A stretch of DNA of 32,426 bases from the NCBI GenBank assembly GCA_012729355.1, contig JAAYDG010000015.1, positions 1 to 32,426 of the forward strand. Direction: 5' to 3'. The notes under the pieces were generated by a model, which worked only from the letters and a program-made list of their open reading frames with translations, was not told where the DNA came from and made no database searches. Position 1 is the first letter of the stretch; each line of letters starts with the position of its first letter. The DNA comes from Clostridiales bacterium (GTDB lineage: Bacteria > Bacillota > Clostridia > Peptostreptococcales > Anaerovoracaceae). Position numbers and translations under genes: made by a program. Positions 8,633 to 16,771 of the stretch are shown here, piece after piece.

Positions 8633-8662
8633 TTGTATTCTGTGTTTTGTTGTGTATATAAT
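8633..8662 (+). promoter_or_regulatory. Promoter of asd
   Basis: TTGTAT (8633-8638) and a perfect TATAAT (8657-8662) are 18 bases apart, about 55 bases before the asd start. With the ftsK promoter it makes a compact divergent control region. I found no riboswitch-like structure here. Confidence 0.65.
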
Positions 8663-8717
8663 TATGTTTAAACTACGGTAAACAAAAACATTATATACCG
8701 ACAAGGAGGTGTCGTAA

Positions 8718-9713
8718 ATGAATAAAAAACCCACTATCGCCGTCGTGGGAGCCACCGGGCTGGTGGGAACCACTTTCCTGAAGATCCTGGAAGAACGTGC
8801 GTTTCCTTTCGAGAACCTGTATCTGATGGCCAGCGCCAAATCAGCCGGGAAATCCATTCGATTCAGAGGGGTCGAATACGTCGTCGAAGAACTCGGTGAA
8901 GACTCGTTCCGAAAACCCATCGACATTGCTCTCTTTTCGGCAGGTGCCGGTATTTCTCTGAAATACGCCCCGATTGCAGCGGCCTCCGGCTGCATCGTTG
9001 TAGACAACAGCAGCGCTTGGCGAATGGATCCGGACGTCCCGTTGATCGTCCCTGAAGTAAATCCCGAAGCTGTGGAAAAGGCAACGAAGGGGATCATCGC
9101 AAACCCTAACTGTTCTACGATCCAGGCAATGTTACCGATCAAAGCGCTGCACGACGCATATAAAGTCCGACGCATTGTATATGCGACCTACCAGTCGGTA
9201 TCCGGAGCAGGGGTCAAAGGCCTTCGCGATTTGGAGGAGGGATTGAAAGGAAATGACATCTGCAAGGCTTTTCCCCACCCCATCGCAGGCAATTGCATCC
9301 CGCACATCGACGTTTTTCTGGATAACGGGTACACGAAAGAAGAGATGAAAATGGTCAATGAGACACGGAAGATCCTGGGAGACGAATCGATCCAGATTAC
9401 TGCGACTACCGTCCGGGTCCCGGTGCGCGGCTCTCACAGCGAATCGATCAATCTGGAATTCGAACGGCCTTTCGACTTGCAGGATGCAAAAGCAAAGCTC
9501 GCGGCTATGAGTGGGCTTGTTGTCCTCGATGATCCGGCAACCAACACTTATCCGCTGGCTAGGGATGCGGAAGGAACCGACGAAGTCTATGTGGGACGAA
9601 TTCGTAGGGATTTCAGTGTGGAAAGCGGCCTCAACCTCTGGTGCGTAGCCGACAATATTCGGAAGGGCGCAGCAACCAACACGGTGCAAATCGCAGAACT
9701 GCTTATCAAATAG
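8718..9713 (+). CDS. asd: Aspartate-semialdehyde dehydrogenase
   Basis: Makes aspartate semialdehyde from aspartyl phosphate with NADPH, the branch point to lysine, diaminopimelate, threonine and methionine. The 331-residue protein begins with the nucleotide-binding loop VVGATGLVGTTFLKIL and has the substrate-binding stretch VDNSSAWRMDPDVPLIVPEVN. The catalytic cysteine is C132 in NPNCSTIQ. The C-terminal part carries RVPVRGSHSESI, with the conserved arginine and histidine. AAGGAGGTG stands at a good distance before the ATG. The gene is single; the next genes have their own promoter-like sequence inside its last codons. Confidence 0.97.
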   Translation: MNKKPTIAVVGATGLVGTTFLKILEERAFPFENLYLMASAKSAGKSIRFRGVEYVVEELGEDSFRKPIDIALFSAGAGISLKYAPIAAASGCIVVDNSSAWRMDPDVPLIVPEVNPEAVEKATKGIIANPNCSTIQAMLPIKALHDAYKVRRIVYATYQSVSGAGVKGLRDLEEGLKGNDICKAFPHPIAGNCIPHIDVFLDNGYTKEEMKMVNETRKILGDESIQITATTVRVPVRGSHSESINLEFERPFDLQDAKAKLAAMSGLVVLDDPATNTYPLARDAEGTDEVYVGRIRRDFSVESGLNLWCVADNIRKGAATNTVQIAELLIK

Positions 9714-9731
9714 TGCGAAGTCATGTATACT
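9703..9731 (+). promoter_or_regulatory. Promoter of the isomerase-kinase operon
   Basis: TTATCA (9703-9708), 17 bases, TATACT (9726-9731). The -35 hexamer lies within the last codons of asd. It is followed by a leader of about 55 bases and an AGAGGAGAAG ribosome site. Confidence 0.6.
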
Positions 9732-9792
9732 ATTGTCGTCAGCTATTCCACAATCCGAATCACATAAACTTGGAATTTAGAGGAGAAGAAAC

Positions 9793-10824
9793 ATGCAAAG
9801 AGCAGACGCCGGCCTCGGGTTCATCATGCAGTACGAAAACGTCGCTTGGTTTCAGGACGGAAAAGTGCGTATTTTGGACCGTCGCATCTATCCCATCCGC
9901 ACCGAATACGTTACGTGTCAGAAACACGAAGAAGTAGCACAAGCCATCGCCGACATGGTAACCCAGAGCGGAGGCCCCTATACCGCGGCCAGCATGGGGA
10001 TGGTTCTGGCCTGTTACGAATCCGAAGCGATGAAGGAAGCCGATCGACTCGCTTATTTAAAAAAAGCAGCCTATACCCTTTCCCATGCGAGACCGACCAC
10101 CTCCGCAAAAATGGAACGTTTCACCGGCAGCATCCTGAATGCCGCTGCGAAGGCCATGCGCGAAGGCGGCGACGTGGTGGACGCAGCCAGAGAAAAAGCT
10201 GTTCAAGATCTGAACGATCGATACAATCGCTTCGAACCTGTCGGTGAAATCATCGCTTCGTTGATCCCGAAAAACGGAACAATCCTCACACAATGCTGGG
10301 CGGAAACCGATATCGCCATGACTCTGCGTGCCTGCCGCAACCAAGGGAACGAGATCAAAGTCATCTGTGCGGAGACAAGGCCCTATTTTCAGGGGGCCCG
10401 TCTCACTGCCAGTTGCGCCCGCGATATGGGCTTCGACGTGACGGTCATCTGCGACAACATGCCCGCATACACGATGAAAATGAAGAAGATCGATCTGTTC
10501 ACTTCCGCAGCGGATGTGATCAGCTGCGACGGCTATGTCGTGAACAAAATCGGAACGTTCCAGATCGCACTGGCCGCCGATTACTGGGGTGTCCCCTACT
10601 ACGCCACGGGAAACCCCAACGCCGCGCACCCGACGATCGACACCGTCACCATCGAAGAACGGGATCCGGAGCTGGCGCTGCACGCCATGGATGTCAAACT
10701 GACCCTGGAGGGCGTCAAGGGATACTATCCGGCTTTCGACATCACACCGCCGGAACTGATCACCGGAATTGCCACGGTCAAAGGACTCATGAAACCCGAC
10801 GAACTTTCCGGCTATTTTGCGTAA
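9793..10824 (+). CDS. MtnA/eIF2B-alpha family sugar-1-phosphate isomerase, divergent
   Basis: This family converts aldose 1-phosphates such as methylthioribose 1-phosphate or 5-deoxyribose 1-phosphate to the ketose form. The 343-residue protein keeps the family core: TQCWAET with the catalytic-cysteine position C168, ETRPYFQGARLTAS, CDNMPAYTMK, and SAADVISCDGYVVNKIGT with D241 and N251-K252 in the catalytic-aspartate region. The N-terminal half differs: where standard MtnA has a VRGAPAIG-type substrate loop, this reads QSGGPYTAASMG. I therefore call family and reaction type, not substrate. It is 15 bases from a kinase of the MtnK family, which would supply a pentose 1-phosphate. No later salvage enzyme (aldolase, MtnB, MtnD) is nearby. 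Confidence 0.8.
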   Translation: MQRADAGLGFIMQYENVAWFQDGKVRILDRRIYPIRTEYVTCQKHEEVAQAIADMVTQSGGPYTAASMGMVLACYESEAMKEADRLAYLKKAAYTLSHARPTTSAKMERFTGSILNAAAKAMREGGDVVDAAREKAVQDLNDRYNRFEPVGEIIASLIPKNGTILTQCWAETDIAMTLRACRNQGNEIKVICAETRPYFQGARLTASCARDMGFDVTVICDNMPAYTMKMKKIDLFTSAADVISCDGYVVNKIGTFQIALAADYWGVPYYATGNPNAAHPTIDTVTIEERDPELALHAMDVKLTLEGVKGYYPAFDITPPELITGIATVKGLMKPDELSGYFA

Positions 10825-10839
10825 CAGGAGGAACCGAGC

Positions 10840-12027
10840 ATGTACACAGCTGAATCCATCATCCCTTATGCCGTCGATCGATTGCCGAAATTTTTTTCCA
10901 AGGATGCGAAATTGGTATCCGAAGAGATCGGCGACGGAAACATCAATTATGTGTATCGAATCAAAGATGAAACATCCGGAAAATCTTTGATCGTGAAACA
11001 TGCGGAAAACGAACTTCGCATCTACAAAGCCCGTTTTGTCGGGACGGACAGAAACCGGATCGAATACGAAGTGCTGTCGTTCCAACGTCGCCTTGCACCT
11101 GAATACATACCGGAGCTGTATCTCTACGACGATGAAAATAAAAACATCTTCATGGAAGATATGCAGGGATACGAGAACATGCGCTATGAGCTGTGTGCGC
11201 ATAAAATATTCCAATACGCGGCAGAACACCTGGCAGATTTCTGCGCCAAAGTATTGATCAATACAACGGATACGGTGGTCGGCGCTATGGACAAAAAGGA
11301 ACTGGTCAAACGATACATCAATGTGTATCCCTGCGAAATCACGGAACGGCATGTTCTGACAGAACCGTATCAGGATCTGGAAGAAAACGGTGTCTGTCCG
11401 GCTAACGACGCATTTATGCGGAAGATGATTTACGAAAACGACGCACTCAAAGCCCGGGTCGGGATCCTGAAGGATCGTTTTCAGACCAAGGCCCAGGCGC
11501 TGATTCACGGAGACTTGCACACAGGTTCGATTTTCGTGACTCCCGAGCGAACCTGCATCCTGGACCCTGAATTTGCTTTCTACGGACCCATCGGCTATGA
11601 CACCGGCAATTTTGTCGCCAACATGATCTTTGCCTATGCCAATGCCCGGGTCACCATGGAAGACGGGCCGGAAAAGACAGCGTATATCGATTGGATCCTT
11701 CGTACCATAGAATCTTTTACCGATCGATTCGTTTCGAAGTCTTTGCAGATCCTCAGAAATCAATCCAAAGATTTCATGATGCAATCCGAGGAGTTCTTCG
11801 CACTGTATATCAGAGACATCCTCGAAGATACCGCAGGGTACGCCGGAACCGAATTGATCCGCAGGATCGTGGGAAGTTCTGGCGTCCGGGATATCAAATC
11901 CATCCCGGACGAATCGGGCAAGGCCAGAGCTGAAATGATCTGCCTGAAGGCCGGAATCCACTTCATCATGCACCCGGATCGGTTTACAACCGGCACAGCG
12001 TATACGGAATATCTGCGCTCCCTATGA
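10840..12027 (+). CDS. mtnK: MtnK-family kinase (S-methyl-5-thioribose kinase-like)
   Basis: MtnK phosphorylates the C1 hydroxyl of methylthioribose, or of 5-deoxyribose-like sugars, with ATP. The 395-residue protein has the aminoglycoside-phosphotransferase fold with the MtnK versions of its motifs: EEIGDGNINYVYRI (glycine loop), LIVKHAE (ATP lysine), HGDLHTGSIFV (catalytic loop), DPEFAFYGPIGYDTG (metal site), and LIRRIVGSSGVRDIKSI near the C-terminus. The stretch after the ATP lysine (ELRIYKARFVGTDRNRIE) lacks the usual proline- and glutamate-rich substrate segment, so the sugar may not be methylthioribose. An AGGAGG site sits in the 15-base gap after the isomerase gene; the two form an operon closed by a strong terminator. 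Confidence 0.85.
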   Translation: MYTAESIIPYAVDRLPKFFSKDAKLVSEEIGDGNINYVYRIKDETSGKSLIVKHAENELRIYKARFVGTDRNRIEYEVLSFQRRLAPEYIPELYLYDDENKNIFMEDMQGYENMRYELCAHKIFQYAAEHLADFCAKVLINTTDTVVGAMDKKELVKRYINVYPCEITERHVLTEPYQDLEENGVCPANDAFMRKMIYENDALKARVGILKDRFQTKAQALIHGDLHTGSIFVTPERTCILDPEFAFYGPIGYDTGNFVANMIFAYANARVTMEDGPEKTAYIDWILRTIESFTDRFVSKSLQILRNQSKDFMMQSEEFFALYIRDILEDTAGYAGTELIRRIVGSSGVRDIKSIPDESGKARAEMICLKAGIHFIMHPDRFTTGTAYTEYLRSL

Positions 12028-12070
12028 TCTGCAACCGGAGGTTCTGGTGCTTATCGAATTGCTCTCCAAA

Positions 12071-12107
12071 AGAAGCCCCGGGAATCGACCCGGGGCTTCT
12101 TTTTCTG
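12071..12107. terminator. Bidirectional terminator between mtnK and coaE
   Basis: A perfect 12-bp stem, AGAAGCCCCGGG / CCCGGGGCTTCT with a 6-base loop (12071-12100), is followed by TTTTC on the plus strand. The other side gives TTTT on the minus strand, so it can end both the mtnK and the coaE transcripts. Confidence 0.92.
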
Positions 12108-12108
12108 T

Positions 12109-12717
12109 TCACTGCTGCACCACATTATCCAGTGATGCCACGGCCTTTTCCACCTGCTCTGCCAGGTCCGATTCCGAGCCGGAATTGTCCAAGATCAGGT
12201 CAGCTCGAGCGATCTTTTCCTCTTCGCTCATCTGGAGCTTCATGCGGGCCAGCACTTCCTGCCGTCGACTGTGATCCCTCCGGACGACTCTTTTGAGGCG
12301 AATATCTTGCGGCGCGGTGACCAGCCATACCTCATCCGTATATTTATCCCATCCGGCTTCGTACAGCATCGGTACATCAAAGAAACATGCATCCACTTCT
12401 CCGGACATGCGCAAATGGTTGAAATATTCCAGCGCACGCACCAAGATCGCAGTCTGAACGAGTTCATTGAGCCTGCGCGTACCGTGCTGAGAGTCGAACG
12501 CAAGGTCGGCCAGTTTCTTTCGATCCATGGTGCCGTCTTCCCGTATGATTTCAATGCCGAACTCCCGTACCAACAACCGCAGCAGCGGCGAGCCCTTTTT
12601 ACAGACTTCGCGCGAGAGTTCATCTGCATCCACGACGGTGTATCCGCGCTCTTTCAACAACTCGGAAACAGTACTTTTTCCTGATCCGATGCCTCCGGTC
12701 AATCCAATAATTTTCAT
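12109..12717 (-). CDS. coaE: Dephospho-CoA kinase
   Basis: Catalyses the last step of coenzyme A synthesis, ATP-dependent phosphorylation of the 3'-hydroxyl of dephospho-CoA. The 202-residue protein starts with the P-loop GLTGGIGSGKST (about 5-16), followed by VVDADELSREV, the substrate-binding region. It also has the conserved FFDVPMLYEAG and the lid region RLKRVVRRDHS. A TAGGAG site precedes the ATG. It lies 8 bases after polA and is the last gene of the long minus-strand operon. The polA-coaE order is common in Bacillota, often with mutM between them, which is missing here. Confidence 0.96.
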   Translation of the reverse strand: MKIIGLTGGIGSGKSTVSELLKERGYTVVDADELSREVCKKGSPLLRLLVREFGIEIIREDGTMDRKKLADLAFDSQHGTRRLNELVQTAILVRALEYFNHLRMSGEVDACFFDVPMLYEAGWDKYTDEVWLVTAPQDIRLKRVVRRDHSRRQEVLARMKLQMSEEEKIARADLILDNSGSESDLAEQVEKAVASLDNVVQQ

Positions 12718-12725
12718 GTTGTCTC

Positions 12726-15410
12726 CTACTTCAGTAAGTACCAGTTTTCTCCTTCATTCAACGACACGTCCATTGTCACGGTCAGCTCTGCCGCCCCTTT
12801 CATAGAGTCTTCCAACAGTCTGCGCACTTTCTCCGTCTCCGTGCGATGCGCCTGTATGATCAGTTCGTCGTGGATTTGGAGAATCAGAGCCGACTTTGGG
12901 CAATCCCGCTTCAATGCATCGTAGGCCTTGATCATCGCCAGCTTAATGATATCTGCTGCGCTTCCCTGGATCGGTGTGTTCATAGCCAACCGCTCTCCCT
13001 GCTGCCGGACCGTAAAAGCGGATGCATTGATCTCCGGAATCGGGCGTTTGCGGCCAAACATCGTCGTTACATAGCCCTTCTCACGGCATTCCCTGATCGT
13101 CGTGTCCATGAAAGTTTTGACCTGCTCATACTTGGCAAAATACTCGTTGATATAGTGCTCGGCCTGTGCCCGGCTGATGGTCAGTTCGTTTGCCAGACGA
13201 AATCCACCCATACCGTAGATCACACCAAAATTCACCGCCTTGGCATCGGAACGCATGCCATCGGTCACTTGGTCTTCCGGAACGCCGAACACTTTCGATG
13301 CCGTAATCCGATGGACATCAAGCCCTTTGTTGAATCCTTCGATCAACGTGGGATCCTGAGACATGTGTGCCAGCACACGCAGTTCGATCTGCGAGTAATC
13401 TGCGCCGACCAGAATGTAGTCCTGACTTTCCGCAACAAAAGCTTTTCGAAGCTGTCTGCCCAACTCCTGTCGAATGGGGATGTTCTGCAAATTGGGCTCT
13501 GTACAGCTGATCCGGCCTGTGGCCGCCACCGTCTGCTGAAAGTGAGCATGGATCTTTCCGTTTTCATCGATGAGCGGGATCAATCCTTCCACATAGGTGC
13601 TGTTCAACTTGGTCAGCGTCCTGTACGAAAGCACCTTTTCCACGATCGGATGATCCGGCGCCAGCTTTTCCAGGATTTCCGCATGGGTGGCGAATCCGCG
13701 TTTTGTTTTCTTGGCGCCCGGGAGATTCAATTCTTCGAACAGGATCTGTCCCAGTTGTTGGGGAGAGTTGATATTGAATTCCCGTCCGGCCGATTCGTGG
13801 ATCTCTGTTTCCAGCGCATGGATGTCTTTTTTTAATCTGTCTCCGAATTCCTTCAGTGCGGCTTTGTCCACTTTCATGCCCTGCACTTCCATATCGGCAA
13901 GGATTCTGCATAAAGGAAATTCTATCGTATATAAGACTTCTTCCAGTTCCTGTTCACGAATCTGTTCTTTCAACATATCCTTCAGTTGATTCAACATGTG
14001 GAGCTTGGTCCCGACGGCCCGGAGACGTTCCCCTTCCGGATCATCCGCAAAGAAACCGATCTGCTCTTCCCGATCATCACTGCCCTCGTAGTCCTTGTGG
14101 AAGGTCTCGTACAACAGTGTTTTGAGACTGAGAGATCTCTTGTTGGGAGACAGAATGTACTGGGCGAGTGCGCAGTCGAACTTCGTGTTGAAGTTCCCGA
14201 TATCCACTCCTTGCGACATCAGCACATAGTAAACCCGCTGAAGATCGAATCCGATGAGATCCAGCGATTTTCCGGAAAGGACTTCCCGCAGTAATTCCGG
14301 AAGCTGTGACGTGCCGGGCATGTAGACGCACGTTCCGTCAACCAACCATTCGATACCGTCTAACGATGGCTTTCGCGTATGGCTGTCATCACTTTGCACG
14401 TCAATGACCACATCCTTTGCATTGTCCAGTTCCTTCAGCCATTTGCGCATATCTTCGTCCTGATCGATTCGCCGGGCAGGAGGAAATGGCGTATCGTTCG
14501 GCGCACGGTCTTCTTCGGATTCGTACATCCCCTCTTTTTCCTGTTCCATCAGGTTTTTCATGTGCGTTCTGAATTCCAGGCGGCGATACAATTCGATCAG
14601 TTCATGGATATTCGGCGACTGCATGCGGCATTCTTCCAATGTGAATGACAGTGGAACCCGGGTAAAGATCGTAGCCAGGCGCTTGCTCATCAGTGCAACG
14701 GTTGCATGTTCCTGCATTTTCTCCCGAAGCTTGGGACTTTCGATCTGATCGATATGGTCCAGCAGATTTTCGATGCTTCCGAACTGGCGGATCAGCTTGA
14801 CGGCAGTCTTCTCTCCCACGCCGGGCACACCCGGAATATTGTCGGAGGGATCTCCCCGCAAGCCTTTGTAGTCGATAAACTGAATGTGGCCGAAGCCGAA
14901 TTCTTCCTGCATGGCCTCTTCGTCGTAGGAGGCAAATTCGGAAATTCCTTTTTTCGTGATGATGACCGTAGTTTGATCATTGGCCAGCTGAAGCGCGTCT
15001 TTATCTCCTGTGATCACGTAGGCCTGGATGCCTTCCTCTTCCGATTTCTTTGCAACGGTCCCGATGATATCGTCCGCTTCGTAGCCATCCAGTTCATACA
15101 TCCTGATGTTCATGGCAGAGAGAATATCTTTCAGCAGCGGAAGCTGCATTGCCAGCTCGGGAGGCATTTTCTGACGACCCGCTTTGTATGCATCGTATTC
15201 CTGATGACGAAACGTGGGTGCCTTTCTGTCCCATGCGACTAACATATGGGTAGGTTCATAGTCGTTTCGTATCTTCTGCAGCATACTTAAAAACCCGTAA
15301 ATACCTTGAGTATACAGGCCTTCTTTGGTGATCATCGGACGCTGGATTGCATAATATGCCCGGTTCACCAGGCTGTTGCCGTCGATGATTACAATTCGTT
15401 CTCGCTCCAA
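12726..15410 (-). CDS. polA: DNA polymerase I, TTG start
   Basis: DNA repair and Okazaki-fragment maturation polymerase. From the TTG the protein is 894 residues. About 1-290 is the 5'-3' exonuclease (IDGNSLVNRAYYA, ITGDKDALQL, GDPSDNIPGVPGVGEKTA). About 310-490 is a 3'-5' exonuclease-like domain without its acidic metal ligands (VIDVQSDD at D337, where an active site would read DxE). The rest is the polymerase, with DYSQIELRVLAHMS, VNFGVIYGMGGFRL and QIHDELI. An upstream ATG exists, but AGGAG lies 6 bases before this TTG and the protein then starts MERERIVIIDGN, like the family. The start overlaps the anti-sigma gene by 22 bases. Confidence 0.95.
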   Translation of the reverse strand: MERERIVIIDGNSLVNRAYYAIQRPMITKEGLYTQGIYGFLSMLQKIRNDYEPTHMLVAWDRKAPTFRHQEYDAYKAGRQKMPPELAMQLPLLKDILSAMNIRMYELDGYEADDIIGTVAKKSEEEGIQAYVITGDKDALQLANDQTTVIITKKGISEFASYDEEAMQEEFGFGHIQFIDYKGLRGDPSDNIPGVPGVGEKTAVKLIRQFGSIENLLDHIDQIESPKLREKMQEHATVALMSKRLATIFTRVPLSFTLEECRMQSPNIHELIELYRRLEFRTHMKNLMEQEKEGMYESEEDRAPNDTPFPPARRIDQDEDMRKWLKELDNAKDVVIDVQSDDSHTRKPSLDGIEWLVDGTCVYMPGTSQLPELLREVLSGKSLDLIGFDLQRVYYVLMSQGVDIGNFNTKFDCALAQYILSPNKRSLSLKTLLYETFHKDYEGSDDREEQIGFFADDPEGERLRAVGTKLHMLNQLKDMLKEQIREQELEEVLYTIEFPLCRILADMEVQGMKVDKAALKEFGDRLKKDIHALETEIHESAGREFNINSPQQLGQILFEELNLPGAKKTKRGFATHAEILEKLAPDHPIVEKVLSYRTLTKLNSTYVEGLIPLIDENGKIHAHFQQTVAATGRISCTEPNLQNIPIRQELGRQLRKAFVAESQDYILVGADYSQIELRVLAHMSQDPTLIEGFNKGLDVHRITASKVFGVPEDQVTDGMRSDAKAVNFGVIYGMGGFRLANELTISRAQAEHYINEYFAKYEQVKTFMDTTIRECREKGYVTTMFGRKRPIPEINASAFTVRQQGERLAMNTPIQGSAADIIKLAMIKAYDALKRDCPKSALILQIHDELIIQAHRTETEKVRRLLEDSMKGAAELTVTMDVSLNEGENWYLLK

Positions 15411-16147
15411 TTGAAACTCCTGACGTTCGAATAGGATAGCCATCCGGGGTCCGATGCGTCGTATCGCAGCGTACGGCGTTCGTCCTCATAGAAGTATATC
15501 ACAAAAGTCGCACTTCCGTCTTCCTCCGGGATACACTCCACCAATTCGTATCCGTAGCCCAAATCGTTTTCAGTGAGCCAATCGTTGAATATCGGGTCCT
15601 GCAGCGCCCGGTCGAAAGCGTCCGGTCCTTTCTCCGTTTCGCACTCTACATAGCGCAGTGCGTCGACTGTCTCCTGCGTGTCCGTGTATCCGTCTCCGTC
15701 CGATTGCTGTTCAGGCGGCAATTCGCCGACCGAGGAAGCGCCATAGTCCGGTTCTTCTCCTTCGGCCTCCTTTATCCCACTCGTATGTGATAAATGTTCA
15801 TCCTTCGCCTGCTGCGTATCGATCCCTCCCTGGTTCATGACCAGCGCGGAACCTGCGAATACCAGCAGCACGGCGGCCACACTGACCCACTGCCTGTGTT
15901 TTGAGCGGTTTCGATTTCGGGCCGATGCAATGATCTCCGTTACATCCGGGATGACTGCCGTCGGAACGTCCACCTCCGGTTCGGCGCGCAGCAAATCCGT
16001 GATCTGCTCGAATTCACGAAGCAGTTCACGGCATTTGCTGCAGGATCTCAGATGCTGCGTCAACGCTTCCTGCAGTGCAGGGTTCAACGTGCCGTCCCGA
16101 TAATCCTGAAACATCGATGTGTAATTTTGGCAATCCTGATTCAACAT
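15389..16147 (-). CDS. Membrane-anchored zinc-finger anti-sigma factor
   Basis: Probably holds the ECF sigma factor encoded directly upstream in an inactive state. Of 252 residues, 1-50 form an anti-sigma zinc domain with H32-x3-C36-x2-C39 (HLRSCSKC). One transmembrane helix is predicted at about 86-104 (WVSVAAVLLVFAGSALVM). The remaining 150 residues should lie outside the cell. That part is acidic and contains SDGDGYTDTQE (149-159), which resembles a calcium-binding loop, and then a segment rich in aromatic and acidic residues that I do not recognise (DPIFNDWLTENDLGYGYELV, YFYEDERRTLRY). AAGGAT precedes the start. It ends inside polA. What signal it senses is not visible. Confidence 0.85.
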   Translation of the reverse strand: MLNQDCQNYTSMFQDYRDGTLNPALQEALTQHLRSCSKCRELLREFEQITDLLRAEPEVDVPTAVIPDVTEIIASARNRNRSKHRQWVSVAAVLLVFAGSALVMNQGGIDTQQAKDEHLSHTSGIKEAEGEEPDYGASSVGELPPEQQSDGDGYTDTQETVDALRYVECETEKGPDAFDRALQDPIFNDWLTENDLGYGYELVECIPEEDGSATFVIYFYEDERRTLRYDASDPGWLSYSNVRSFNWSENEL

Positions 16148-16176
16148 GGTTATCCTTGTAGGAGCGCTTTTATTCT

Positions 16177-16764
16177 TTAGACGAAGAACTCCGGGTTTTG
16201 TTCCTTCAATATCTCACACAATCGGAGTTTGGCGCGATTGATCCTGGATTTCACAGTACCTTCGGAGAGCTCCAGGATCCGTGAGATCTCTTCGTAGGAA
16301 TACTGCTGATACTCCCTTAGGACCAATACATCCCGGTGCTCCGGCGAAAGGGATTCCATCGCTTTCTCGAGCATTGAACGTCTTTCTTCTTTCAGCACAG
16401 CTTCTTCCGGGGAGTCCTCCGGGCCGGTTCCCGGCATCATGTCCCGGGGGTCGTCGCCCTCATCGGCCGGATTCCTTCTGTTTCGGGTACTCTTTTGTTG
16501 CCGCAGCGCATCGTAGCAGCAGTTGATGACGATTCGGATGAACCACGTGTCAAAGCTGCTCCTGTGAGAGAACGTCTTCAGTTTTGTATACAGTTTGATA
16601 TAGGCTTCCTGGAGTACGTCCTGGGTATCCGATTCGTTTTTCATATAGCGAAACGCCACGGCATACGCTTTGCTGTGACAAGATAAAATGAGCGCTTCAA
16701 ATGCTTCGGCGCTCCCTTTTTTTGCTCTTTGTATCAGTTGTTCCTGTTTCAGATCGATTGCCAT
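16177..16764 (-). CDS. ECF-type RNA polymerase sigma factor
   Basis: Small sigma factor of the sigma-70 extracytoplasmic-function group that redirects RNA polymerase to a stress or signal regulon. The 195-residue protein has region 2 at about 18-90 (the sigma-2 motif ESDTQDVLQEAYIKLY, then FDTWFIRIVINCCYDALRQ). A charged linker of about 40 residues follows. Region 4 lies at about 129-187 (LSPEHRDVLVLREYQQYSYE; LSEGTVKSRINRAKLRL is the helix-turn-helix). The frame is open further upstream, but I start at 16764, which follows the peptidase stop by 7 bases. The ribosome site there is weak, suggesting coupled translation. Its anti-sigma partner is 29 bases downstream. No autoregulatory promoter was obvious. 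Confidence 0.93.
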   Translation of the reverse strand: MAIDLKQEQLIQRAKKGSAEAFEALILSCHSKAYAVAFRYMKNESDTQDVLQEAYIKLYTKLKTFSHRSSFDTWFIRIVINCCYDALRQQKSTRNRRNPADEGDDPRDMMPGTGPEDSPEEAVLKEERRSMLEKAMESLSPEHRDVLVLREYQQYSYEEISRILELSEGTVKSRINRAKLRLCEILKEQNPEFFV

Positions 16765-16771
16765 CTTGAGA

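Noticed and set aside
9714-9792. A SAM riboswitch before the isomerase-kinase operon
   Set aside because: The roughly 60-base leader is too short and has no riboswitch core; only a promoter is visible.
10057-11973. A 638-codon open frame on the minus strand opposite the isomerase-kinase operon
   Set aside because: It is antisense to two clear enzyme genes, its translation is rich in His, Phe, Cys and Arg without any family motif, and it has no ribosome site. It reflects codon-position bias.
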